Shown piece after piece: positions 16,623 through 25,000 of a stretch of DNA of 64,000 nt. Position 1 is the stretch's first letter. Each line of letters begins with the position of its first letter. This DNA is from Eutrophovita brisbanensis. GTDB taxonomy: Bacteria > Pseudomonadota > Gammaproteobacteria > Burkholderiales > Eutrophovitaceae. A program made the translations under genes and the position numbers. The stretch is from contig JAYQTM010000001.1 of NCBI GenBank assembly GCA_038147395.1, positions 1,984,001-2,048,000 on the forward strand, written 5' to 3'. The notes under the pieces were generated by a model. It was not told the DNA's origin. It made no database searches and was given only the letters and a program-made list of their open reading frames with translations.

Positions 16623-17518
16623 TTCGTGCTCGCCCCAAAAATACCCTGCGGCCGAACGATCAATATAATCGCCATGAGCAAGAAGATACTCATTCCCGAT
16701 AGGCTGGGGAAAATATTCATACCCAAAACATCGAATTGAACAACCTTACCGAATGTATCTAGAAGGCCGACCAGTATCGCAGCGAGTAGAGCCCCTTTTA
16801 TCGACCCAAGACCGCCGATGACAACAACCACAAAACTCACAATTAAGACTTGATTGCCCATGCCGGGAAACACAGATGACACTGGGCTTGCGATCATACC
16901 TGCGAATGCAGCAAGACTAACCCCGAGCGCAAATACAAACCGATAGATCAACCCAATATTAATACCTAGTGCAACGGTCATCTCTCGGTTAGATTCTCCC
17001 GCACGCACCATCATCCCTAATCTTGTGTGGCTGATGAGAAAGTACATTAAGCCTGCGATCGCAATACAAACCAGTGACAACCAAAGACGGTAAAAGGGAT
17101 AGGACAAACTTTCTGTTAACTGGAACGTCCCCTCGAGAATTGACGGTATTGCCACACTATGAACATCATCTCCCCAAAGGATACTGCGCAACTCGGAAAA
17201 AATTAGGATCAACCCATACGTAAGAAGTACCTGCTGCAAATGATTCTTGTCATACAGAAAACGAATAAAAATCCATTCAAGAATTACCCCAAGAATAATC
17301 GATAACACCACGCCTAAGGCTAGAGCAGACCAGAAACCTCCCGTCAATCCCGTCAATGACCATGCGAGATAGGCGCCGACCATATAGAAACTTCCGTGCG
17401 CGATATTGATAACCCCCATGATGCCGAAAATTAACGTCAGTCCACTTGCTATCAAAAATAGAAGCAGTCCGTACTGAACCCCGTTCATCATCTGAATTAA
17501 TAATGTGTAATCACTCAT
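16619..17518 (-). CDS. Branched-chain-type ABC transporter permease (LivH)
   Basis: A 299-residue inner-membrane permease. The opening QMMNGVQYGLLLFLIASGLTLIFGIMGVINIAHGSFYM is the classical LivH signature. The cytoplasmic loop RAGESNREMTVALGINIGLIYRFVFALG is the ATPase-coupling segment, and VVVIGGLGSIKGALLAAILVG ends the core. It pairs with LivM to form the channel. It follows the carboxyltransferase-like gene by seven bases. Confidence 0.88.
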   Translation of the reverse strand: MSDYTLLIQMMNGVQYGLLLFLIASGLTLIFGIMGVINIAHGSFYMVGAYLAWSLTGLTGGFWSALALGVVLSIILGVILEWIFIRFLYDKNHLQQVLLTYGLILIFSELRSILWGDDVHSVAIPSILEGTFQLTESLSYPFYRLWLSLVCIAIAGLMYFLISHTRLGMMVRAGESNREMTVALGINIGLIYRFVFALGVSLAAFAGMIASPVSSVFPGMGNQVLIVSFVVVVIGGLGSIKGALLAAILVGLLDTFGKVVQFDVLGMNIFPSLSGMSIFLLMAIILIVRPQGIFGASTK

Positions 17519-17525
17519 ACCGTTT

Positions 17526-18767
17526 TCACATCGCTACTGTTGGTATCCAATCGCCTGGAAGTACCTCATCGACTAACCCCACGCTAACTAACTCATCGAT
17601 CGCTCTATCTGCGCTTGGTTGTTGTCCCAGACTCTTAATAACGTCATCAGGTAAAACCTTGATTCGCGCAGAGGGCAATACGCTGACTTTAGATGACCCT
17701 GCCGACAGTGATACAAATATTCCACCGCCGCAATCTCCAAAAACGATCGTTTGAAAACGAACGCCGCGGCGTTGCTGCTTTCTCATTGCAATGACTAAGC
17801 CCGAAAAATATTCAGAGAGAATTTGCCCCTCATCCTCCAGAAATGGAGAGTGACTTTGGCAACTCACGAATATAGTCACCAAACTCACTTCATGATTTAA
17901 CGAATCTATCGCGCTTGTCAATCGAGACACACTATCGGCTTTGGCAAACTCATCTGAGACAAATGCGAACTCTGCGTGGGTGGACAACTCGCATTCACGG
18001 GCTCGAAAGAATGCGCCTGAACCATCCCATTCCTTTCCAAACATTTCCCTAGAAGTCGAAACAACATCGTCGCCTGCCACAACGGCACGATTCCCCCCGG
18101 AGAGTAGCCTCGCATCGAGTTGTGCAAGAGATTCCTTTATATCTTCCCTAGCGTGCACCGAATCAAACGATTTCTTGATCGATTCGGATACGTCCTCGAC
18201 CAACATAAACTTATTGGATACGGTTGAGCGTGACAGACCATCAATTACCGAAAACACCTCTTGAGACGTAATATCGCGATTCAAGAGCTCGGTCTCATAT
18301 TTCACAATTGTGCGCCAACCAGACATAGAAAAATGAGCCTCCGGCGTAATACGGATATCCGTTCCAGAAGCTGCGAGAACACTAGCCCCACCGTAACAAT
18401 GTTTTGCGATCAGTGAATAAACTTGCACCCCCTCTAACGTCGCATCGACTACTTCGCGTAAACACGCGCTGTAGGAAGCGACGGCAGCCACGCCCTCGGT
18501 CACTCTCGCACCACCTGAATTGATCATAAAGATGACGTCACGTTGTGACGTTCTTGCCTGATCAAATGCATAGTTGATTTGAGCACATTCGCGAACACCC
18601 ATTGAGCCGCCGGCCACATTAAAGTCAAAGGCGATAATGATAAAACTACGCAACTCGATCGTGGCACAACGCAACAACAGATCACCCTCAGGAGCCGCCT
18701 CTAAGGAGGCGTGTCCAGGAAAAAGTGCATCAAGCTGATCGCTAGTAGATAGGGTAGAAAACTTCAT
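17526..18767 (-). CDS. Carboxyltransferase-like protein resembling fused malonate decarboxylase beta and gamma subunits
   Basis: A 413-residue protein of the ClpP/crotonase carboxyltransferase fold. The N-terminal half has GGSMGVRECAQI, then INSGGARVTEG and HCYGGASVLAASG, resembling the oxyanion-hole loops of MdcD and carboxyltransferase beta subunits. The C-terminal half (FVSCQSHSPFLEDEG, FGDCGGGIFVSLS) resembles MdcE. No biotin-attachment motif is present. Such proteins decarboxylate malonyl thioesters or transfer carboxyl groups. It lies between the periplasmic binding-protein gene and the permease genes of an aromatic-acid importer, an unusual place. The assignment is by pattern only; another acyl-CoA carboxylase-type reaction is possible. 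Confidence 0.6.
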   Translation of the reverse strand: MKFSTLSTSDQLDALFPGHASLEAAPEGDLLLRCATIELRSFIIIAFDFNVAGGSMGVRECAQINYAFDQARTSQRDVIFMINSGGARVTEGVAAVASYSACLREVVDATLEGVQVYSLIAKHCYGGASVLAASGTDIRITPEAHFSMSGWRTIVKYETELLNRDITSQEVFSVIDGLSRSTVSNKFMLVEDVSESIKKSFDSVHAREDIKESLAQLDARLLSGGNRAVVAGDDVVSTSREMFGKEWDGSGAFFRARECELSTHAEFAFVSDEFAKADSVSRLTSAIDSLNHEVSLVTIFVSCQSHSPFLEDEGQILSEYFSGLVIAMRKQQRRGVRFQTIVFGDCGGGIFVSLSAGSSKVSVLPSARIKVLPDDVIKSLGQQPSADRAIDELVSVGLVDEVLPGDWIPTVAM

Positions 18768-18859
18768 TACTGTTGGACTGACCGTACTACCCTCACGCCG
18801 TCACCAATCGGTAAATTCAACGCAGCGGAGGAAAATACACCCTATGCAAGCATACGAAG

Positions 18860-20041
18860 CTATAGCGAGCATCCGCTTGCTGGATCTTCGAGCCCCTCCC
18901 ACGCCGTACCGACGACTTTATTTTCTCCACCTTCAACTTTTAAGGTGTAGAAATTTTGTATTGGATTGTGCGCACGAGACATTCGCCAAGAACCTCTGGG
19001 GCTATCAATCTCAGCGCCTTCCATTGCTGCGATCGCAACACTCCTCTGGGTGAGATCTCCATTTGTCGCCTCTAGCGCCTTTCGAAGTAATAAGCCAGCG
19101 TCGTATCCTTGCACTGCGTAGACATCCGCCTCCTCGCCGAACGCGTTGCTATACGCCATCCGAAACTCTTGATTCTTAGAATTAACGAGACCGTCAGAGT
19201 AGTGTAGCGTCGTTTTAATCCCTTCCGCCGCCTCACCCTGAGCGTGTAATACACCTTCAGTCAAAAAACCAGATCCGTAAAGTGGTGTCGAAGACTTCAA
19301 CCCAGCGACGTGATAATCCTTAACAAACTTGACCGCCCCACCGCCAGCAAAGAAACACGCAACTGCGTCTGGCTTCAATGCGGCAATCTCGGTGAGGATT
19401 GCTTGAAATTCAACATTCGGAAAGGGAACAAACAGTTCTTTGATTACCTCACCACCCGCTGCCTCAAAACCCTCTCGGAAAGAGGACAACGCCTCCTCGC
19501 CAGCCCCATATTTCCAAGTAACAAATACGGCTTTTTTGTGACCGTCCTCTACCATCACCTTACCTAACGGATGTGTCGGTTGCCAATTTGAGAATGAGGT
19601 CCGGAACACGTTTGGAGCACACATCGCACCGGTTGCTGCATTCGCACCAGCGTTCGGGATAATCACTAAAGATCCCGTCTCTTTTGCAACCTTGATCATC
19701 CCCATCGCCACACCTGAGTGAACGGTGCCAATCACCACATCAACGTTGTCACGCGTCATTATTTTGTTCGCGTTATCGGTTGCTTTTGCCGGGTTCGATT
19801 CATCATCAACGGTGAAGAATTCTAGTTTCTTACCGAACGGCGAATCTCCAAGCTCTCCCATTGCAAGCCGAAAACCGTTTTCAATCGCCGAGCCGAGCTT
19901 CGCATACGTTCCACTGTACGGAAGCATAAAACCAATCTTAATCGTATCTGACTGCTTCGAGCATCCGGACAAAGAGAGGATCGACATTCCTGCAAGGGCA
20001 CCCGCACCCGTTATGAAGTTACGACGATTGATCTCGGACAT
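18860..20041 (-). CDS. ABC transporter substrate-binding protein (LivK type), Tat lipoprotein
   Basis: A 393-residue periplasmic receptor for the LivHMGF-type importer. The N-terminus combines a twin-arginine motif NRRNFI (5-10) with a lipobox ending LSLSGC, so it is probably exported folded and lipidated. The mature part begins IKIGFMLPYSGTYAKLGSAIENGF and has the type I binding-protein layout (VDVVIGTVHSGVAM, VVGTAWEG). Related receptors in aromatic-acid clusters bind benzoate-like ligands, which fits the adjacent benzoate-CoA ligase; the ligand is inferred. It lies 27 bases downstream of that ligase and 92 bases upstream of the carboxyltransferase-like gene. Confidence 0.85.
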   Translation of the reverse strand: MSEINRRNFITGAGALAGMSILSLSGCSKQSDTIKIGFMLPYSGTYAKLGSAIENGFRLAMGELGDSPFGKKLEFFTVDDESNPAKATDNANKIMTRDNVDVVIGTVHSGVAMGMIKVAKETGSLVIIPNAGANAATGAMCAPNVFRTSFSNWQPTHPLGKVMVEDGHKKAVFVTWKYGAGEEALSSFREGFEAAGGEVIKELFVPFPNVEFQAILTEIAALKPDAVACFFAGGGAVKFVKDYHVAGLKSSTPLYGSGFLTEGVLHAQGEAAEGIKTTLHYSDGLVNSKNQEFRMAYSNAFGEEADVYAVQGYDAGLLLRKALEATNGDLTQRSVAIAAMEGAEIDSPRGSWRMSRAHNPIQNFYTLKVEGGENKVVGTAWEGLEDPASGCSL

Positions 20042-20068
20042 TTTTTCCCCTTATTGATATTTTCTTTG

Positions 20069-21643
20069 TTATTGACGCAGTTTGAATCGTTGAATTTTAC
20101 CAGTCGCGGTTTTAGGGAGCTCATCGACAAATTCAATCCAACGCGGATATTTAAATGGTGCAAGTAACGCTTTCACGTGATTTTTTAGTTCGCTCTCCAA
20201 GTTCGCATCAGGCGTGTTACTTGGTGATAAAACCACGTATGCTCGTGGTTTTATTAAGCGATCGGCGTCTTCGCTACCAACCACAGCCGCTTCGAGCACT
20301 GAAGGGTGCGAGACCAATGCTGCTTCGACCTCAAAAGGAGACACATAAAGCCCGCTTACTTTCAACATATCATCAGAACGCCCACCGTAGGTGTAATACC
20401 CATCCCCATCACAGCTATATTTATCCCCCGCCCTCGTCCATTCACCGACGAACGTATTGCGCGTTTTGTCACGTTGGTTCCAGTATGAACTTGCCGAGCT
20501 CGGCCCTTTAATTTGTAATTCTCCAAGCTCGCCTGTCGGAACCTCCGAGCCATCATCCCCCACGAGACGAATCTCATATCCTGGCACCGGCTTGCCAGTC
20601 GATCCGTATCTGACCTCACCAGGTCGGTTCGACAGAAAGATATGCAACATTTCGGTCGAACCAATCCCGTCGAGGATCTCCGAACCAAATCTCTCACTCC
20701 ATCGCTTACCCAGCTCGGCAGGCAATGCCTCGCCAGCGGAAGTTGCAACCCTGACAGCGATATCACCTGATGCCGGCAAGCGATCACTGGCCAACATGGA
20801 ACCGAACAAAGTCGGGACGCCATAAAAGATGGTTGGTTGGTGGTCGATAAGTCGTTTAAAGACAGCGTCTGGCGTGGGACGCTCTGCCATTAGTACCGTC
20901 GTCGCCCCAACAGACAACGGAAATGTCAAGCCATTGCCCAACCCGTAGGCGAAAAATAACTTAGCCGCGGAAAACACAACATCCGACTCTTTTATGCCGA
21001 GTATCGGTTTCGCGTAATATTCCGCCGTGTAAATCGCGCTGGAATGTGCGTGAATCGTACCCTTCGGTGTTCCCGTCGAACCAGAGGAGTAAAGCCAAAA
21101 ACACGAGTCATCCGCGACAGTCGCGGCAGGAGATAAATCGTCGGATGCCCGATTCATCAAATCTGACAGGCTATTTAGATTCCCATCGTATTCCCCCGAG
21201 ACGATCACGTGTTGGATGTAAGGGCTCTCGTCGATCGCTCGGCTCATTGTTTCGAGAAGCCCACTGGAGACGATTAATGCTTTCGCTCGACAATCTTTCA
21301 ACATGAACGCGTAATCATCAGGGGTAAGGAGTGTGTTCACGGCAACAGGAACAATTCCGGCCTTGATTGCGCCAAGAAACACAGAGGGAAAGTCAATGGT
21401 GTCATGATGCGCAATGACTACCCGGTCCTCGATATTTAAACCGAGTTTGAGGAGCGCATTTCCTGCTCTGTTAATTCGCTTATCGAGTTCTTCGAACGAG
21501 TAACTCCCATTATCGTCGATGTAAGCGACTTTTTCCGCCCGGCCAGCCCGAAGATTCTTATCGATTAACTCGTGAGCTAAATTGAAATCTCTAGGAATAT
21601 CGACTAAGGGTGGCGATACGGTTTCATCGACGGTGTAAGGCAT
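20069..21643 (-). CDS. bclA: Benzoate-CoA ligase
   Basis: A 524-residue adenylate-forming enzyme that makes benzoyl-CoA from benzoate, ATP and CoA, the entry step of the aerobic box pathway. The P-loop SSGSTGTPKGT covers 186-196, and FFAYGLGNGL (substrate pocket) and DGIGSTEMLHIFLSNR are characteristic of benzoate-CoA ligases. The C-terminal lid has TRAGDKYSCDGDGYYTYGGRSDDMLKVSG and the catalytic Lys516 in TATGKIQRF. Specificity could extend to 2-aminobenzoate or other substituted benzoates. It is second in the operon after the flavodoxin. Confidence 0.9.
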   Translation of the reverse strand: MPYTVDETVSPPLVDIPRDFNLAHELIDKNLRAGRAEKVAYIDDNGSYSFEELDKRINRAGNALLKLGLNIEDRVVIAHHDTIDFPSVFLGAIKAGIVPVAVNTLLTPDDYAFMLKDCRAKALIVSSGLLETMSRAIDESPYIQHVIVSGEYDGNLNSLSDLMNRASDDLSPAATVADDSCFWLYSSGSTGTPKGTIHAHSSAIYTAEYYAKPILGIKESDVVFSAAKLFFAYGLGNGLTFPLSVGATTVLMAERPTPDAVFKRLIDHQPTIFYGVPTLFGSMLASDRLPASGDIAVRVATSAGEALPAELGKRWSERFGSEILDGIGSTEMLHIFLSNRPGEVRYGSTGKPVPGYEIRLVGDDGSEVPTGELGELQIKGPSSASSYWNQRDKTRNTFVGEWTRAGDKYSCDGDGYYTYGGRSDDMLKVSGLYVSPFEVEAALVSHPSVLEAAVVGSEDADRLIKPRAYVVLSPSNTPDANLESELKNHVKALLAPFKYPRWIEFVDELPKTATGKIQRFKLRQ

Positions 21644-21697
21644 TGGATCACTCGTAGGTATTTAACGGCAAGTAACTTTGGTAGGGGGATTCGACGA

Positions 21698-22180
21698 TCA
21701 CGAATTAGCCGAGACGATGGGTGGAGCGATGACTAATTTCATCCACTCTTCAGCCCATTCAGCAGCCTCTTCCTCCGGCATTGTACCCGTGCTCGCGTCA
21801 TGGTACAGAGGCTCACCTATTCTCTGCGCCCCCATTTTCTGCAGAAGATCATCGATTCGCTTACCCCCATGGCAAAACGTTTCAGCGTAGGTTCTGTCTC
21901 CAAGCGCGATTAACCCATATCGGACGCTTGAGAGATCTGGCTTTTGATCTTCAATCAAATTAACAAAATCACGAGCGTTATCTGGGACATCTCCTTGGCC
22001 GTAGGTCGAGGTAGAAATTAAAAAAATTCCCTCATTGTCAAAGATCTTTGGAGTCAACTTATCCATATCGCGTGTTTCCACCGGAATGCCGTCACCATCA
22101 AAGCGCAATTCTAAGTCTTGAGCGACCAGCTGAGCATTTCCGGTCATTGTGCCGATAAGGATCGTAATCTTTTGTAACAT
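21698..22180 (-). CDS. Flavodoxin (MioC-like)
   Basis: A 160-residue FMN-binding flavodoxin. The phosphate-binding loop IGTMTGNA lies at residues 8-15, STYGQGDVPDNA (about 58-69) provides the isoalloxazine loop, and ALGDRTYAETFCHGGKRID the second flavin loop. This pattern is closest to MioC and to the flavodoxin domain of sulfite reductase and cytochrome P450 reductase. It is the first gene of the leftward operon and is transcribed divergently from boxR. Because no boxA is visible, it is a candidate one-electron donor to BoxB, which is inference. Confidence 0.8.
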   Translation of the reverse strand: MLQKITILIGTMTGNAQLVAQDLELRFDGDGIPVETRDMDKLTPKIFDNEGIFLISTSTYGQGDVPDNARDFVNLIEDQKPDLSSVRYGLIALGDRTYAETFCHGGKRIDDLLQKMGAQRIGEPLYHDASTGTMPEEEAAEWAEEWMKLVIAPPIVSANS

Positions 22181-22212
22181 TTTTTAGTCCGTAATATATG
22201 GTTTATGCTATA

Positions 22213-22226
22213 AGTGAGCGCTAACT
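22213..22226. promoter_or_regulatory. Near-perfect palindrome upstream of the flavodoxin gene
   Basis: AGTGAGCGCTAACT reads almost identically on both strands, with one mismatched pair. Its AGTGA and TAACT ends resemble the half-sites of the element at 22303-22320. It lies 33 bases before the flavodoxin start and could be an operator for BoxR or another regulator. Confidence 0.4.
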
Positions 22227-22302
22227 ATTAGCTCTAAAAATGATCTCACACGATTAAAATTTGAAACTATTATGCATTATTATTCACTAACAGTAAATTA
22301 AA

Positions 22303-22320
22303 AGTGAATTATTATTCACT
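22303..22320. promoter_or_regulatory. Palindromic operator-like element with a direct-repeat copy upstream
   Basis: AGTGAATTATTATTCACT is a perfect inverted repeat (7-bp arms, 4-bp spacer), lying 26 bases before boxR. Its right half, the 13-base ATTATTATTCACT, is exactly repeated at 22276-22288, 32 bases away, about three helical turns. This fits a regulator binding two sites on one DNA face. It is different from the TGCA direct repeats known from BzdR-type operators, though one TGCA occurs at 22273. Confidence 0.5.
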
Positions 22321-22346
22321 TTATCGTGGAAGTAGCGTAATATTCA

Positions 22347-23273
22347 ATGGTGCAGATAATGACGAACAACACTCAAATGAATGGCAATCCGAATGACAAG
22401 GAGCTTTTGAACGAAGAGTTCTTGCGCTCAGTTGGCGAACGAGTCAAAAAGACGCGAAACGAGCGTAAGTTGACTAGAAAAACCCTGTCAGAAAATTCCG
22501 GTGTGTCCGAGCGCTACCTCGCTCTCCTCGAGTCTGGGAAAGGTAATGTCTCGATTGCGTTATTAAGACAGCTCTCACACTCTCTCGGCGTGGAACCTGA
22601 GTCTTTAATCTCCTCGTCTCCATATATTGATTCAGATTCTCGTTTAGTACTCGGCCTCCTCTCTAGCCTCAACAAACATGAGCGCCTGAAACTTAAAGAC
22701 AAAATCCTGAGCGAATTTCGCGCGTCTCCGAGTGCTCGTAGCTATCGAATTGCTCTAACGGGTCTTAGAGGAGCCGGTAAAACCACCGTCGGGAATTATT
22801 TATCTTCGACCCTTGATATCCCGTTCATTGAACTTGACAAAGAAGTCGAGAGATTCGCTGGCGAATCACTCGCTGAAATATTTATGACATACGGACAAGA
22901 GGGCTTCAGAAATCTCGAAAGATCGTGCCTAGAAAATATCCTAGCTCAGGGTAATAACTGCATCATCGCGACAGGTGGAGGAATCGTCCAAGAACCGTCA
23001 ATTTACAACTTACTGTTGTCCACCTGCTACACCGTCTGGTTAAAAGCATCGCCAAGAGAACACATGGATCGCGTCATTGCCCAAGGGGATATGCGACCCA
23101 TGGCTGGTAACGATCGTGCGATGGAGCAACTCAAAACCATACTCACAAACCGGCAATCAAGTTACGAAAAAGCCGACCTGACCATTAACACCGATGGCAA
23201 GGTACCCGATCTGGTGGCGAGACAAATTATTGCTAACCCAATTTTAAAAAATCTCATTCAAAAAACTGCATAA
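22347..23273 (+). CDS. boxR: BoxR: HTH-shikimate-kinase-like transcriptional regulator of benzoyl-CoA degradation
   Basis: A 308-residue regulator with the two-domain BzdR/BoxR architecture. Residues about 30-86 form an XRE-type helix-turn-helix (LTRKTLSENSGVSERYLALLESGKGNVSI). Residues 135-300 resemble shikimate kinase, with Walker A GLRGAGKTT (139-147), ELDKEVERFAG and ATGGGIV. In characterised relatives the kinase-like domain senses benzoyl-CoA, which relieves repression. The start is uncertain: an ATG lies at 22359 too. It is followed by boxC after 11 bases, so it is co-transcribed. Confidence 0.9.
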   Translation: MVQIMTNNTQMNGNPNDKELLNEEFLRSVGERVKKTRNERKLTRKTLSENSGVSERYLALLESGKGNVSIALLRQLSHSLGVEPESLISSSPYIDSDSRLVLGLLSSLNKHERLKLKDKILSEFRASPSARSYRIALTGLRGAGKTTVGNYLSSTLDIPFIELDKEVERFAGESLAEIFMTYGQEGFRNLERSCLENILAQGNNCIIATGGGIVQEPSIYNLLLSTCYTVWLKASPREHMDRVIAQGDMRPMAGNDRAMEQLKTILTNRQSSYEKADLTINTDGKVPDLVARQIIANPILKNLIQKTA

Positions 23274-23284
23274 CTGGGGAATAC

Positions 23285-24973
23285 ATGAAGATTGATAACA
23301 CACAAGACCTCGAGCAAGCACCGGGAAACGAGGCAGTCTCTTTTGACACACACCCCGAGCGCTACAAGCACTGGAAAATGTCAGTCTCAGGAACGACCGC
23401 AACGTTGAGTATGGACGTGGATGAAGACGGCGGCCTCAAGCCGGGTTACAAACTCAAGCTCAATTCTTATGATTTGGGGGTTGATATTGAACTCTATGAT
23501 GCGATTAATCGAATCAGATTTGAGCATCCGACGGTTAAAACTGTTGTCATTACCTCTGCGAAAGAACGAATGTTTTGCTCGGGAGCGAACATTTACATGC
23601 TGGGACAATCGACCCATCCATGGAAGGTCAATTTCTGTAAATTTACCAACGAGACTCGCAACGGAATCGAGGACTCAAGTCGACATGACGGATTAAAGTT
23701 CTTAGCTTCCATCAATGGAACGATCGCCGGAGGCGGATACGAGCTCGCTCTTGCGTGCGATCGGCTTCTCATGATTGATGACCGCTCCTCGAGCGTCAGT
23801 CTTCCGGAGGTCCCTCTGCTCGGCGTACTGCCGGGGACTGGCGGACTCACACGGGTTATAGATAAACGACGCGTTCGACGTGACCTTGCTGACGTATTTT
23901 GCTCCTCTACCGAGGGCGTACGTGCGGAGCGGGCGAAAGATTGGGGCTTAGTTGATGAAATTGCGAAACCGCAAGGCTTTGATGCTGTTGAAAAAGAGCT
24001 AGTCAATGAACTCACCCAATCTAGTATCAGACCGGACAATGCCGTTGGAATAGCGCTAAAACCAATTGTGAGGGAAGTCAGTGACAACGGCATGCATTAC
24101 GAGACCCTCGAGGTCGATATAAACCGTTCAACTCGAGTTGCCACGATAACGCTCAATGCACCGATTGCATCGCTTGCCAGCGAGCTGAGTGAGATACACA
24201 AAGAAGGATCAAACTGGTGGCCACTCAAATTCGCGCGCGAACTAGACGATGCGATTCTTCTACTCCGAACGAACGAACTCGATATTGGAACCTGGGTTTT
24301 TAGAAGCCAAGGTCGCGTCGAGGACGTACTCAACATGGACCGTATCCTGGATGCAAACAAGCGCGACTGGTTCGTTCGAGAGACACTAGGTTTTATGAGA
24401 CGGACACTTGCAAGACTAGACGTGTCATCGCGAACGATGTTCACACTCATCGAACAAGGGTCCTGCTTCGCAGGAACGCTGCTCGAAGTAGCATTAGCGA
24501 GCGATCGCACCTTCATGCTCTCAGAATCGGAAGATGGAGAGCTGCCATTTATCGCCATGTCTCAGATGAATTTCGGAACCTATCCGATGATCAACCACCT
24601 GAGTCGTCTTCAAACGAGATTCTATGGCGCAGATGATACGCTCGAGCATCTGTCGAAACGAGTTGACACACCGATCTCACCAGATGAAGCGATGTCTGAA
24701 GGTTTAGTCACGTTTGCACCCGATGATATTGACTGGGACGACGAAGTTCGCATCGCAATCGAGGAGCGTGCCAGCTTATCTCCAGACGCATTGACCGGAA
24801 TGGAAGCAAGTCTGCGTTTTTCCGGTCCAGAAACGATGGAAACACGAATTTTTGGAAGGCTATCCGCGTGGCAAAACTGGATTTTCATTAGGCCGAATGC
24901 AGTTGGTGAAGAGGGCGCCCTTAAAGTATTCGGTAGCGGCAGTAAACCCAGCTTTAACTGGCAACGAATTTAA
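23285..24973 (+). CDS. boxC: Benzoyl-CoA-dihydrodiol/epoxide lyase BoxC
   Basis: A 562-residue enoyl-CoA-hydratase-superfamily enzyme that hydrolytically opens the ring of 2,3-epoxybenzoyl-CoA, giving 3,4-dehydroadipyl-CoA semialdehyde and formate. The first crotonase half shows MFCSGANIYMLG, INGTIAGGGYELALACDR and LPGTGGLTR; the second half has IEQGSCFAGTLLEVALASDR. Twin crotonase domains and a length near 560 residues are standard for BoxC. GGGGA five bases upstream supports the start. It is between boxR and boxB. Confidence 0.93.
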   Translation: MKIDNTQDLEQAPGNEAVSFDTHPERYKHWKMSVSGTTATLSMDVDEDGGLKPGYKLKLNSYDLGVDIELYDAINRIRFEHPTVKTVVITSAKERMFCSGANIYMLGQSTHPWKVNFCKFTNETRNGIEDSSRHDGLKFLASINGTIAGGGYELALACDRLLMIDDRSSSVSLPEVPLLGVLPGTGGLTRVIDKRRVRRDLADVFCSSTEGVRAERAKDWGLVDEIAKPQGFDAVEKELVNELTQSSIRPDNAVGIALKPIVREVSDNGMHYETLEVDINRSTRVATITLNAPIASLASELSEIHKEGSNWWPLKFARELDDAILLLRTNELDIGTWVFRSQGRVEDVLNMDRILDANKRDWFVRETLGFMRRTLARLDVSSRTMFTLIEQGSCFAGTLLEVALASDRTFMLSESEDGELPFIAMSQMNFGTYPMINHLSRLQTRFYGADDTLEHLSKRVDTPISPDEAMSEGLVTFAPDDIDWDDEVRIAIEERASLSPDALTGMEASLRFSGPETMETRIFGRLSAWQNWIFIRPNAVGEEGALKVFGSGSKPSFNWQRI

Positions 24974-25000
24974 TCAAACTAACTTTATTAGGTAAACGAC

